A DNA stretch of 64,000 nucleotides from contig NZ_LMIK01000005.1 in assembly GCF_001428685.1 (NCBI RefSeq), positions 267,224 to 331,223 on the forward strand. Reading direction: 5' to 3'. Made by a program: the position numbers and the translations under genes. The stretch comes from Lysobacter sp. Root76. GTDB lineage: Bacteria; Pseudomonadota; Gammaproteobacteria; Xanthomonadales; Xanthomonadaceae. Below the pieces are notes generated by a model. That model saw nothing but the letters and a program-made list of their open reading frames with translations. It made no database searches and had not been told where the DNA came from. Positions 9,455 to 21,304 of this stretch are shown piece by piece; position 1 is the first letter of the stretch; every line of letters starts with the position of its first letter.

Positions 9455-12400
9455 ATGGTCAGAGGCTTCTTGGTGCTGTCGTTGATGCTGACGGGCCTTG
9501 GCTTTGCGCATGCGGCCAATGGCCATTGGATCCGCATAGCGAGCCCGACCAACGGCGCATCGTTTCCGGTACCCGGCAACGTCTTCATCAGCATCGAGGG
9601 CGGAAGCACGGATCCCAATCAGACGGTCGAAGATATCTTCGTCCAGGTCAACGACGAGCCCGTCCAGAACAACACGTCGCTGCAGAACCTGGCGCCGGGC
9701 ACGTACAATATCTATGCATCCGGGATCGCGTACAGCGGCGGTCAGGCGCTGCTGGACCCTGTCGAAGTGTCGGGTCAGTTCGTCGTCACCGCTGCGCCGG
9801 CGCACAACGCTCAATTCATCGCGCAGACGGTGCCGGCCGCAATGGCGGCTGGCCAGTCCTACGCCGTCTCCGTGCAGATGAAGAATACGGGCACAGCGAC
9901 CTGGACGGCGGCGGATTCGTATCGGCTCGGCTCGCAGAATCCGGCCGACAACACCAAGTGGGGCAGTTCTCGGGTCTCGTTGTCTGGCAGCGTGGCGCCA
10001 GGCCAGACGGCGACGTTCAATTTCACGGTGCAAGCGCCGAATGGTGCCGGCAGCCACAACTTCCAGTGGCGGATGCTGAAAGACGGCAGCGACTGGTTCG
10101 GCGAGCTCAGCCCTAACCTCTCGATCGCGGTGACCTCCGGCTCGCTTTCTGCGACACCGAACCCGTGCTCCATCCCGAGCGGAAGTTCGACCTGCTCCAG
10201 CAGCATCGGTTGGGTGTCCAGCGCCGCCAATGCCCAGGTCTGGGTGACGGGTTTGGACAACGCCAACCCACAACTCTTCGCGAGCGCCAAGAGCGGCTCG
10301 CAAGCGGCTTCGTGGATCAATGCCGGCGGTGTGCGTTTCCATCTCAAGAGCGGCGCCTTGACCCTGGACACCATCGATGTGGTGGGTCAGCTCGCGGCCA
10401 ATGTCGCTCCATCGGTGCAACTGACCGCGCCGGTCGGCGGACAGGTATTCCCATCCGCCGGCGCGGTCAGCTTGAAGGCGACGGCATCGGATCCGGATAA
10501 CGGAGTGCAGCGGGTCGAGTTCTACGTCGACGGAGTCAAGGTAGGCGAGGATTCCAGTGCGCCCTACACTGCCAATTGGAGCTCAACGGCGGGCGGGCAT
10601 TCGCTCACGGCGGTCGCGATCGACCCTCTGAATGCGCAGACGACTTCGGCGGCCGTTGGTATCAGCGTCAGTTCGCCGCCGCCCGTTGCGACAGGTGGTG
10701 TGGGGCGTTACTACGTCTACAACAACGACCCGGCATATGGCGCCGATCAGAGCTTATGCAAGGTGATCGAGCCGGAAACCGGCGCTACTGTGATGCGGTA
10801 CGACAGCGCGGGCAATCTGATGTGGTCCGCATCCGGCTTGAACTTGCCGAGCACGACCAGCTGCGATTTTGCGGCGGCCTATGGATCCGGTCGTCGCTCC
10901 GATCGCCTGTACGACGCTCGCAACCGGGTGACCGATCAGTCGTTCCCGGACGGTAACGGCAATCAGCATTGGGGCTACACACCTGATGGCCTGCCGCATC
11001 AAGTACGGACTTGGAACGATGCCGGTACCACCATCGTCGATACCGTCTACACCTACAACAAGCGTCGCCTGCTGACCAAGGAGTCCTTGCTGAGGCCGTA
11101 CGAATGGGCCATCGGCTATGGCTACGATCAGAACGGTAACCTGGCAGCGCAGACCTACCCGACTGGTCTGGCGCTGGCCTATGTCCCTAACGCTCTGGGT
11201 CAACCGACCCAGGTGGGAACGACGTCAACCAGTAGCACTTCGGGTACCTACGCTACCGGCGTGGGTTATTACCCCAACGGCGCGATCAAGCAGTTCACCT
11301 ATGGCAACGGCATTGTGCACACCATGGTGCAAAACGCTCGCCTGCTGCCCCAGACCACGCAGGACGGCAGCGTGGTGGGTTTCACCAACCTCTATGACGC
11401 CAACGGCAACACCACGTTGATCGACGACTTAGCGCAGGGCCAGAGCTTCAAGCGCTACCTGAGTTACGACGACCTCGATCGCCTGACGGCAGCTGGCTCA
11501 GCAATGTTCGGCGGAACCACGCATTACATCAACTACACCTACGACGCCTTAGACAACATTCGCACCGTAAGCCATCCCGGTGTGCGTGAGCATAGCTATT
11601 GGTACGACGCCAACAATCGTTTGACGAATGTCCAGGCTCCCAGCGGCGCGACGGTCGTAGGTATGGGTTATGACGTACAGGGTAATCTCGGCAACAAGAA
11701 TGGCCAGCTGTACACCTACGACTACGGCAATCGTCTGCGCCGGGTGCTGGGTAAGGAAAGCTATCGCTACGACAGTCTCGGCCGCCGATCGGAGTCGGCC
11801 AATGACGACGGCTCCTTGCATGTTTTCCAGTACAGCCAAGCGGGGCAGCTGCTGTTCAGTTCCAAGGTCTCGTCCGCCGGTGTTCAGACAACGTACGAGA
11901 ACGTCTATCTGTCCGGCAGCTTGATCGCGACGATCGACCATAACTGGCCGAGCAATACCGTCATCGCGACCAAGTACCACCATACCGACGCATTGGGCAG
12001 CCCGGTCGCGGTCACCGACACGAGTGGTACGGTGATCGAGCGGACGAACTACGAACCCTACGGTAGTGCAATTAATAAGACGGTCGATGGCATTGGTTAT
12101 GTAGGTCATGTTATGGACCGTGAAACCGGTTTGACTTACATGCAGCAACGCTACTATGACCCCGCAATTGGGCGTTTTTTGAGCGCTGACCCGGTTTCGG
12201 TAGATGCAGGTTCCGGTCGTAACTTCAATAGATACAGTTACGCCAATAACAATCCATATGGCTACTATGATCCCGATGGGCGCCAGTCCATTAAAAGCGC
12301 TTATATTCGACTGAGGGCAAGCGTCACCAACTTTTCTAAGGGGATGGGAAAGGAAACGTTTGACGCAGTCGCAGAGGATGCATTTAACTCGACGCCCAGT

Positions 12401-12916
12401 TCACTGGCGGTTCCTGCTTATCCCGGAGAGTTCTCATTTGCCGAACAATGCGGGTGCGCATATCGTTCTCCGTTCTCGGCAACTAAGAATAATGAAGAGC
12501 AGTTCGGTAGAGATATGGCTCCCGCAGCGGCCGTTATGCTTGCTTTGTTTGGAAAAAGAGCGTCCGCCTCAGGTCCTCGGATAATGCGGTCAATGGGGGC
12601 TGCCGTTAACCGTGGAATGTCTTTCTCTAGGGCGCAATTGCAAAGCAAGTTCAAGCACGCAGGTGATTTTGGCGTGAGCAGCGGATGGAATCGCGAGGCG
12701 GGAGCTTTGTTTGAGCAGGCACTTAGGAGCCACGTCGATGCTGAGGGCACATTGGTCATACAAGGTACGTATAGGTGGGTGAATGATGTTACTCATTTTT
12801 ATAATCCTTCTACTGGATTAAACATTATGCGGGATGCAGACATGAATTTCGTATCTGGGTGGCGCCTTAGTCCACGCCAGCAGGCCGACATCATGGAGAG
12901 CGGAAATGTCTACTAA
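9455..12916 (+). CDS. RHS polymorphic toxin with colicin D-like tRNase C-terminus
   Basis: 1153 residues from 9455; an upstream ATG at 9329 in frame overlaps the previous stop. I prefer 9455 because GAGGT lies 6 nt before it and a signal peptide (FLVLSLMLTGLGFAHA) follows at once. Order: an NBR1/Ig-like domain (WGSSRVSLSGSVAPG), a Big_9-type Ig domain (VEFYVDGVKVGEDSSAPY), RHS/YD repeats, the RHS core (TGLTYMQQRYYDPAIGRFLS), a linker, then a 97-residue toxin at 12623-12913. The toxin has K-F-K-H and S-G-W with 66 residues between His and Ser, the spacing of the catalytic K608/K610/H611 and S677/W679 of colicin D. Colicin D cuts tRNA-Arg anticodon loops. Base composition falls markedly from about 12.1 kb, as expected for an exchanged toxin tip. 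Confidence 0.88.
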   Translation: MVRGFLVLSLMLTGLGFAHAANGHWIRIASPTNGASFPVPGNVFISIEGGSTDPNQTVEDIFVQVNDEPVQNNTSLQNLAPGTYNIYASGIAYSGGQALLDPVEVSGQFVVTAAPAHNAQFIAQTVPAAMAAGQSYAVSVQMKNTGTATWTAADSYRLGSQNPADNTKWGSSRVSLSGSVAPGQTATFNFTVQAPNGAGSHNFQWRMLKDGSDWFGELSPNLSIAVTSGSLSATPNPCSIPSGSSTCSSSIGWVSSAANAQVWVTGLDNANPQLFASAKSGSQAASWINAGGVRFHLKSGALTLDTIDVVGQLAANVAPSVQLTAPVGGQVFPSAGAVSLKATASDPDNGVQRVEFYVDGVKVGEDSSAPYTANWSSTAGGHSLTAVAIDPLNAQTTSAAVGISVSSPPPVATGGVGRYYVYNNDPAYGADQSLCKVIEPETGATVMRYDSAGNLMWSASGLNLPSTTSCDFAAAYGSGRRSDRLYDARNRVTDQSFPDGNGNQHWGYTPDGLPHQVRTWNDAGTTIVDTVYTYNKRRLLTKESLLRPYEWAIGYGYDQNGNLAAQTYPTGLALAYVPNALGQPTQVGTTSTSSTSGTYATGVGYYPNGAIKQFTYGNGIVHTMVQNARLLPQTTQDGSVVGFTNLYDANGNTTLIDDLAQGQSFKRYLSYDDLDRLTAAGSAMFGGTTHYINYTYDALDNIRTVSHPGVREHSYWYDANNRLTNVQAPSGATVVGMGYDVQGNLGNKNGQLYTYDYGNRLRRVLGKESYRYDSLGRRSESANDDGSLHVFQYSQAGQLLFSSKVSSAGVQTTYENVYLSGSLIATIDHNWPSNTVIATKYHHTDALGSPVAVTDTSGTVIERTNYEPYGSAINKTVDGIGYVGHVMDRETGLTYMQQRYYDPAIGRFLSADPVSVDAGSGRNFNRYSYANNNPYGYYDPDGRQSIKSAYIRLRASVTNFSKGMGKETFDAVAEDAFNSTPSSLAVPAYPGEFSFAEQCGCAYRSPFSATKNNEEQFGRDMAPAAAVMLALFGKRASASGPRIMRSMGAAVNRGMSFSRAQLQSKFKHAGDFGVSSGWNREAGALFEQALRSHVDAEGTLVIQGTYRWVNDVTHFYNPSTGLNIMRDADMNFVSGWRLSPRQQADIMESGNVY

Positions 12917-13193
12917 TGAAATTAAGGCAAGTGACGCCATTCAGCTTATGGAGGTCTTTGTTCGTGGAAAGATGACGATCGAAGAGTTTTCTTTCGAATA
13001 TCAAAAATGGTGGAAGCGCGCACGCGACATGAATTATTTTTCTGGGCTCAGTCCTTACTTGCAAAGAGCGCTTGACGTTGTTTTTACGAGCATTGAACAC
13101 GCGGGCGAAGGCTCGATGGATCACATAAGCACAGAGGCGGCGTGCAAGCTTGAGGTCCGTGTTGCCTTGAGTATTGTTGTTGGTATCGAGTAA
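12906..13193 (+). CDS. Colicin D-type immunity protein
   Basis: 95 residues, starting inside the last codons of the RHS toxin (11-bp overlap), the standard place for a cognate immunity gene. The N-terminal segment MEVFVRGKMTIEEF followed by SFEYQKWWKRARD matches the colicin D immunity family pattern (helix, G-K-hydrophobic-x-x-x-x-F, then x-Y-x-x-x-W-K). No signal peptide, as expected for a cytoplasmic inhibitor of a tRNA nuclease. Lower GC than neighbours and of the same style as the toxin tip, suggesting joint acquisition. Inhibition of this particular toxin is inferred from position and family only. Confidence 0.82.
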   Translation: MSTNEIKASDAIQLMEVFVRGKMTIEEFSFEYQKWWKRARDMNYFSGLSPYLQRALDVVFTSIEHAGEGSMDHISTEAACKLEVRVALSIVVGIE

Positions 13194-13348
13194 GGCCTTG
13201 CTTCAGCTAAGGCGATGAAAGCGATTCTTGATCTTTGCGAGGCTCGCACAGTTGGCGGGCAGAGAATGTGGCGCCATTCAAGATAGTTCCAAAACTCTAT
13301 GCCTTGAACCTGCCGCTATGCGTTGAATGACGTAGTAGCTGCGGATGG

Positions 13349-16168
<2,820 letters not shown>

Positions 16169-16180
16169 GGGCGGCGGCGC

Positions 16181-16744
16181 TCAGCTGTCTTTGAGCGACG
16201 CCAGCAGGAACAGGCGGGCCTTCTGCCAGTCGCGGCGGATGCTGCGCTCCGAGCGCTGCAGCAGGGCGGCGATCTCCAGCTCCGACAGTCCGGCGAAGTA
16301 GCGCAACTCGACCACGTGGGCCAGGCGCTGATCGACCGCGGCCAGCTTGGTCAGCGCGGTGTCCAGGCCGAGGGTTTCCTCGTCCAGGCGCAGGCCGCCT
16401 TCGACGTCGTCGGGCAGTTCGGTAACCCGGTGCAGGTCGCCGCCGCGCTTCTGCGCCAGGCGCTGGCGCGCGTAATCCACGACCACGCTGCGCATGGCCG
16501 AGGCGGCATAGGCGAAGAAATGGGCGCGGTCGTCGAATTGCGCCTCGCGGCGCCCGACCAGCTTGAGGTAGGCCTCGTGCACCAGCGCGGTCGCGTCCAG
16601 GGTCTGGCCGTGCTGGCCGGCGAGCTGGCGCCGCGCCATGGTGTGCAGTTCCTGGTACAGGGTGGCCAGAACGCTGTCCAGCGCGCCCCGATCGCCCTCG
16701 CGCGCGGCGTCCAACAGCAGGGTGATGTCAGCGCTTTCGGCCAT
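16181..16744 (-). CDS. ECF-type RNA polymerase sigma factor (kinase-associated)
   Basis: 187 residues. Sigma region 2 is seen as ALVHEAYLKLVG and HFFAYAASAMRSVVVDYAR, and region 4 as VVELRYFAGLSELEIAALL with RSERSIRRDWQKARLFL. The sequence style is that of the group of ECF factors often paired with Ser/Thr kinases rather than with membrane anti-sigma factors (ECF43 and relatives). No anti-sigma gene is present; the next gene, 12 bp downstream, is a membrane kinase. It may therefore be controlled by phosphorylation. Target promoters are not known. Confidence 0.88.
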   Translation of the reverse strand: MAESADITLLLDAAREGDRGALDSVLATLYQELHTMARRQLAGQHGQTLDATALVHEAYLKLVGRREAQFDDRAHFFAYAASAMRSVVVDYARQRLAQKRGGDLHRVTELPDDVEGGLRLDEETLGLDTALTKLAAVDQRLAHVVELRYFAGLSELEIAALLQRSERSIRRDWQKARLFLLASLKDS

Positions 16745-16839
16745 CGTGTTCCCCGGGGCAAGGCGCGACTATAACGTGTTGATCTTAGCCCGGCGTATTC
16801 ACCGGTTGGCATCAAAATTGCCCAGAAGGGCATGCCAAG

Positions 16840-17652
16840 TCAACGTTGGCAGTGACCGCACCAGACGGTGGTGCGCTGGCCGACCGAGGCCTGTTTCAGG
16901 GCCCGGCCGCAGCGCGGGCAGGGTTCGCCGCCGCGGCCGTAGGCGGCCAGTTCCTGCTCGAAGTAGCCCGGTGCGCCGTCCGGGCTGATGAAATCGCGCA
17001 GGGTGGTGCCGCCGCGCTGGATCGCATAGCCCAGGATGGTCTTGATCGCCCCGGCCAGTTCGCCGTAGCGCTCGCGCGCGACCTTGCCGGCCGCGCGCAG
17101 CGGCGAGACTCCGGCCGCGAACAGGGCCTCGGCGACGTAGATGTTGCCGACCCCGACCACCACGCGCTGGTCCATCAGGAAGGTCTTCACCGGCGCCTTG
17201 CGGCCGCGGCTGAGCTCGAACAGGTAGTCGCCGTCGAAGTCGTCCGACAGCGGTTCCGGGCCGAGGTCGCGCAGCAGTTCGTGGGTCTCGCCGGGGCGCT
17301 GCCAGAGCAGGCAGCCGAAGCGGCGCGGGTCGTTGAAGCGCAGCACGCGGTCGGAATCCAGCAGCAGGTCGACGTGGTCGTGGGCGCGTACCGGGGAATC
17401 GGCCGGCAGCACGCGCAGGCTGCCGGACATGCCCAGGTGCAGCAGGGCGCTGCCGGCGGCGGTGTCCAGCAACAGGTACTTGGCGCGGCGGCGCACCGCG
17501 TCGATGCGCTGGCCGGGCAGGTCGGTCTCGATTTCGTGCGGGATCGGCCAGCGCAGGTCGGGCCGGCGCAGGATCGCGGCGACCACGTCGCGGCCTTCCA
17601 GGTGCGGCGCCAGGCCGCGGCGGGTGGTTTCGACTTCGGGGAGTTCGGGCAT
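16840..17652 (-). CDS. mutM: Formamidopyrimidine-DNA glycosylase (MutM/Fpg)
   Basis: 270 residues, full length. Bifunctional DNA glycosylase/AP lyase that removes 8-oxoguanine and ring-opened purines. The N-terminus [14 protein letters not shown] carries the catalytic Pro2 and Glu3; the C-terminal zinc finger is CPRCG with a second pair in WCGHCQR. The H2TH region is represented by [14 protein letters not shown]. It is transcribed away from the CHAD gene, with 72 bp between the two starts, so the two share a promoter region. Confidence 0.96.
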   Translation of the reverse strand: MPELPEVETTRRGLAPHLEGRDVVAAILRRPDLRWPIPHEIETDLPGQRIDAVRRRAKYLLLDTAAGSALLHLGMSGSLRVLPADSPVRAHDHVDLLLDSDRVLRFNDPRRFGCLLWQRPGETHELLRDLGPEPLSDDFDGDYLFELSRGRKAPVKTFLMDQRVVVGVGNIYVAEALFAAGVSPLRAAGKVARERYGELAGAIKTILGYAIQRGGTTLRDFISPDGAPGYFEQELAAYGRGGEPCPRCGRALKQASVGQRTTVWCGHCQR

Positions 17653-17724
17653 GGCGCAAGCGTACTATCGTCGTGCCGGCACGCCAGCGCGCGATGCGCA
17701 CCGGCCGCCGCCGCCGGAGGTTCC

Positions 17725-18630
17725 GTGCTCGATCCTGCCGTGCCCGATCCCGCCATACCCGCCGCCGCCGCGCAGGCCGCGCCCGCGCTGGCGCTGCGCG
17801 GCTACCTCCTGGCCGAACTCGACGCCGCCATCGCCCAACTCGCCCGCCGCGGCGGCGCGCTGCACGAGGGCGTGCACCTGGCGCGCAAGAGCCTGCGTCG
17901 CGCCCGCGCGACCCTGGCCCTGGGCGGCGCGGCGCTGGGCCCCGGCGCGCCCCTGATCGACCGCGAGCTGCGCCGGCTCAACACCGGTCTGTCGGCGCTG
18001 CGCGATGCGCACGCCCTGGTCGAAACCCTGGACCGCCTCATCGCCCGCGATGCCGACGCCGACACGCTGGGCCTGTTGCGGCGCGCCCGCCGGGTCGCGG
18101 CGGGCGCACGCGCCGAGCATGCGCGCCAGGCGCGGCTGGCCGATCCCGGCTTGCAGGGCCGTCGCAGCATGCTGGCGGTGCTGCGCGCCGGCGTCGCTGC
18201 GCTGGATTGGCCTGCCTTGCAGGTCGCCGCCCTGGAGCAGGCGATCGCCGACAGCCGCGAGCGCCTGGACCGCGCCGGCCGGCGCGCCCGTGCCGACGGC
18301 AACGACGAGGCCTGGCATCGCTGGCGCCGTCGTGCCCGCCGGCTGTCGCAGCAGCGGCGGGCGCTGAAGGCGGCGGGGGTAGAGGTGCACGCGCCGGACC
18401 TGGACAAGCACACCGCCGAGCGGCTCGGCCTCGCCCAGGACCTGGCCCTGCTGCTGGACCATTGCGGCCGCCGCTCGCCCTTCGCCGCCGCCGACCGGGC
18501 GGCGCTGCGGCGCTACGGTCGGGCCCAGCAGGCGCGCGCCCGCAAGCGCATCGTCGCGGCCCTGGCCGAGGCGGACACCCGCAACGGCGTCCGCGAAGAA
18601 GCTCCGGTCCCGAGCGATGGCCGAACTTGA
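17725..18630 (+). CDS. CHAD domain-containing protein
   Basis: 301 residues from a GTG start, chosen because GGAGG ends 4 nt before it and there is no nearer in-frame ATG. It is an all-helical, Arg/Ala-rich protein with the hallmark basic segments of CHAD domains: VHLARKSLRRARATL, RRLNTGLSALRDAH and a later WHRWRRRARRLSQQ. CHAD domains bind polyphosphate through conserved basic residues and conserved His. There is no fused CYTH triphosphatase domain. Divergent from mutM. Confidence 0.82.
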   Translation: MLDPAVPDPAIPAAAAQAAPALALRGYLLAELDAAIAQLARRGGALHEGVHLARKSLRRARATLALGGAALGPGAPLIDRELRRLNTGLSALRDAHALVETLDRLIARDADADTLGLLRRARRVAAGARAEHARQARLADPGLQGRRSMLAVLRAGVAALDWPALQVAALEQAIADSRERLDRAGRRARADGNDEAWHRWRRRARRLSQQRRALKAAGVEVHAPDLDKHTAERLGLAQDLALLLDHCGRRSPFAAADRAALRRYGRAQQARARKRIVAALAEADTRNGVREEAPVPSDGRT

Positions 18631-18935
18631 GCGAAATTGCCGCGGCCAACTTCGCAAATCGCCGAAATTGCCTGGGCGGACCCCCGCAAAGCCGGCGCCG
18701 CGCCGGCGGCCCGGGCCTGCCCTCCGTCCGCCACTATCCAGGCTGAAGCCGTTGGTCCGCGGAGGGCCCCGCGGTGCTTGCGTACAGGCCCGGCGACCCC
18801 CATCACAGAACCAGCCCGTACCGGCGCGAACGGTATGGCCGCGGTGGCATCATCCCGCGCGGGAGGTGCTTCCTGCGCCTCCCCTCCGGCTCCCTTCCTT
18901 CCATGGGCCGGTCGTCCGTTACGGAGTTCCATTCC
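18631..18935 (+). other. Intergenic leader of the desaturase gene
   Basis: About 300 bp without a gene. It contains a direct repeat of CGAAATTGCC at 18632-18641 and 18663-18672 and several GC-rich potential hairpins. No known riboswitch pattern is recognised. It may hold the promoter and regulator sites for the downstream desaturase. Confidence 0.4.
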
Positions 18936-20141
18936 ATGCTCGCTTCATTGCTCGACTTCCTCGCCGGCGGCCTGATCCAGGCCAGCTTCTGGGAACTCGC
19001 CTTCTATTTCCTGGCGGTCACCCAGCTCACCATCATGTCGGTGACGCTGTACCTGCACCGCTCGATGGCGCACCGCTCGGTCGACTTCCATCCCGCGCTC
19101 GCCCACCTGTTCCGCTTCTGGACCTGGTTGACGACCTCGATGATCACCAAGGAGTGGGCCGCGATCCATCGCAAGCACCACGCCAAGTGCGAGACCGAAG
19201 AAGACCCGCATAGCCCGCAGTTCAAGGGCATCGACACGGTGATGTGGCGCGGCGTGGAGCTCTACCGCGAAGCGCGCGGCGAGCGCGAGGACATCGAGAA
19301 GTACGGCAAGGGCTGCCCGGACGACTGGATCGAACGCCATCTGTACACCCCGCACGCGACCAAGGGCCCGACCCTGCTGCTGCTGATCAGCTTCGCCCTG
19401 TTCGGCTTCGCCGGCGTGGCGATCTGGGCGCTGCAGATGCTGTGGATCCCGTTCTGGGCCGCCGGCGTGGTCAACGGTCTCGGCCACTGGTGGGGCTACC
19501 GCAATTTCGAAACCACCGACACCGCGACCAATCTGACCCCCTGGGGTTTCTGGATCGGCGGCGAAGAGCTGCACAACAACCACCACGCGTTCCCGAGTTC
19601 GGCCAAGTTCGCTCTGCGCAAGTGGGAGTTCGACATCGGCTGGACCGTGATCCGCGGCCTGCAGGCCGTGCGCCTGGCCAAGGTGCTGCGCGTGGCGCCG
19701 TCGCTGGACGTGCGTCCGAACATCGCCATGCCCGACGCCGAAACGCTCAAGGCGCTGCTCGCGATCCGCTTCCAGGCCATGACCGACTACTACCGCAGCG
19801 TCACCCTGCCGGCGCTGCGCGAGGAAGCCGGCAATGCCGGCGACCGCATGCGCGCGCTGCCGCGCAAGTTGCGCAAGGGCTTGGCCGACGGCGGCCGCTG
19901 GCTCGACGGCGACGCCCGCGAGCGTCTGCAGAACTGGGTCGCCGAGCGTCCGCGCATGGCCACCCTGGCCGATTTCCGCCAGCGTCTGGCCCAGGTGCTC
20001 GACGACCGTTCGCACGACGCCCAGGCCACGCTGCAGAAGCTGCATGCCTGGTGCGCCGAGGCCGAAGCCAGCGGCATTCAGGCGCTGCAGGCTTTCTCCG
20101 CACGCCTCAAGGGCTACGCGCTGGCGCCCGCGCGCGCCTGA
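18936..20141 (+). CDS. Acyl-CoA (fatty acid) desaturase
   Basis: 401 residues. Membrane di-iron desaturase that introduces double bonds in acyl chains, so adjusts membrane fluidity. The three histidine boxes are present: HRSMAH, HRKHH and HNNHH, with the usual spacing, and four hydrophobic segments surround them. The C-terminal 130 residues beyond the last box are helical and Ala/Arg-rich, longer than in minimal enzymes but normal for this bacterial subgroup. I start at 18936, preceded by CGGAG about 10 nt away; an in-frame ATG at 18903 is possible. A rho-independent terminator follows at 20168. Confidence 0.9.
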   Translation: MLASLLDFLAGGLIQASFWELAFYFLAVTQLTIMSVTLYLHRSMAHRSVDFHPALAHLFRFWTWLTTSMITKEWAAIHRKHHAKCETEEDPHSPQFKGIDTVMWRGVELYREARGEREDIEKYGKGCPDDWIERHLYTPHATKGPTLLLLISFALFGFAGVAIWALQMLWIPFWAAGVVNGLGHWWGYRNFETTDTATNLTPWGFWIGGEELHNNHHAFPSSAKFALRKWEFDIGWTVIRGLQAVRLAKVLRVAPSLDVRPNIAMPDAETLKALLAIRFQAMTDYYRSVTLPALREEAGNAGDRMRALPRKLRKGLADGGRWLDGDARERLQNWVAERPRMATLADFRQRLAQVLDDRSHDAQATLQKLHAWCAEAEASGIQALQAFSARLKGYALAPARA

Positions 20142-20167
20142 TCCGCACCTCGTAATTGCAATCCCGA

Positions 20168-20201
20168 AAGCCCGCGCAGCGATGCGCGGGCTTTTCGTTT
20201 T
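20168..20201 (+). terminator. Rho-independent terminator after desaturase
   Basis: Perfect 10-bp stem AAGCCCGCGC/GCGCGGGCTT with a 6-nt loop, followed by TTTTCGTTTTT. It begins 27 bp after the desaturase stop. Confidence 0.88.
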
Positions 20202-20352
20202 TGCGCTGCGCCTGGCGCGATCTTCACACCGAAGTCTCACTGTGGCCGCGTCGGTTGCGGCGCTCGCATCGGCGGTGTTAGCTTCGATGCCAGGACGCGA
20301 TCCGCGCTGCAAGCGCGCGATACGCAGGCGAAGGCCACAGGGAGGTGCGTGC

Positions 20353-20943
20353 ATGCGCAGGGAGAGCTATGCCTATGTCGCTTTGGCGCTGGCCTGCGCC
20401 TTGGTCGTCATGCTGGGCGTGCAGAACCGCCAGCTGCGCAGCGACTATGCCGCTCTGATCGTCGAAGGCGCCAAGCCGCGCGTCGGCGCCTGGTTGCCCG
20501 ATACCCAAGCAAAAACGCTCGCCGGCGAATCCGTCGTGCTCGGCCGCGCCTCCGGCGACCGCCAGGTGCTGTACTTCTTCGATCCCAGCTGCCCGGTCTG
20601 CGAAGCCTCGGTGCCCGCGATTCTCGATCTGGGCCGCGCCTTGCAGCGCCACGATCCGGCGCGGGTGCAGATGCTCGGCGTCGCCCGCCCGGACGCGCCC
20701 GGCCTGGGCGCCTATCTGCGCGCGCGCGGCTTCGGCTTCCCGGTCGCGCTGTCGACGCCGAAGATCCGCGCGCTGTTCAACGTCAACGTGGTGCCGCTGC
20801 TGGTCGTGGTCGACCGCGACGGCCGCGTCGTGTACTCGCACGTCGGAAAAATCGATACCAAGGAGCAGGTGCCCACCATCTTGACCGCGTTGCATGCCAC
20901 GGAAAGGCAGGTCGCGGTTCAGTCACTAGGGAGAGAGCGATGA
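20353..20943 (+). CDS. Membrane-anchored thioredoxin-like (TlpA/redoxin) protein
   Basis: 196 residues. One N-terminal signal anchor (YVALALACALVVMLGV) places a thioredoxin-fold domain in the periplasm. The active site is FFDPSCPVCEAS (CPVC), and the cis-proline loop is seen in FNVNVVPLLVVVDRDG. The start has GGAGG 7 nt upstream. Its stop overlaps the start of a 57-residue Cys-rich exported peptide (ATGA), so the two are translationally coupled. The likely role is oxidation, reduction or isomerisation of thiols in that partner, but this is inferred from context. Confidence 0.85.
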   Translation: MRRESYAYVALALACALVVMLGVQNRQLRSDYAALIVEGAKPRVGAWLPDTQAKTLAGESVVLGRASGDRQVLYFFDPSCPVCEASVPAILDLGRALQRHDPARVQMLGVARPDAPGLGAYLRARGFGFPVALSTPKIRALFNVNVVPLLVVVDRDGRVVYSHVGKIDTKEQVPTILTALHATERQVAVQSLGRER

Positions 20944-21113
20944 AGGTTTTGTCGAAGCGTCTGAAGGCGGTCGTGTTCGCGATCGCGATTGTCGGCACCC
21001 TGGGTTTCGGCGCCGCGCAGGCGTTCGGTACCGACCCGGATACCGGTTGCCCGACCAAGCCGGGCTGCAAGTACGGCGGGCTCCGCACCGGCGGCTGCTG
21101 CCAGCTGCCGTAA
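20940..21113 (+). CDS. Small Cys-rich exported peptide
   Basis: 57 residues. A basic N-terminus (MKVLSKRLKAVVFA) and hydrophobic core end at a likely signal peptidase site (GFGAAQAFG), leaving about 28 residues. These contain four Cys, in the pattern C-x5-C-x9-CC, near the C-terminal GGCCQLP. The start overlaps the stop of the thioredoxin-like gene by ATGA. I do not recognise the family. The size, the Cys pattern and the coupling to a thiol-redox enzyme suggest a secreted, disulfide-containing or otherwise modified peptide. Confidence 0.75.
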   Translation: MKVLSKRLKAVVFAIAIVGTLGFGAAQAFGTDPDTGCPTKPGCKYGGLRTGGCCQLP

Positions 21114-21304
21114 TCAGTTTCTGTTCCAGCTCCCCCAGGGCGATCCCCTGTATCGCCCGCGCGTGGCCGGCCCTCGTGGCCGGCCATGCGTTCTGCGCAG
21201 CGCGCCTTCAGGCTGAATCGCATCCCACGCCGGCCGCGCCCAGGCTTGTCTGCGACGCGCGCGCGCGTCAGGCTGCGCACACCCCTGGCACCGTCTCCTC
21301 GCGC

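Noticed and set aside
18631-18935. Possible riboswitch before the desaturase gene
   Set aside because: Only GC-rich stems and a short direct repeat are seen; no known conserved core.
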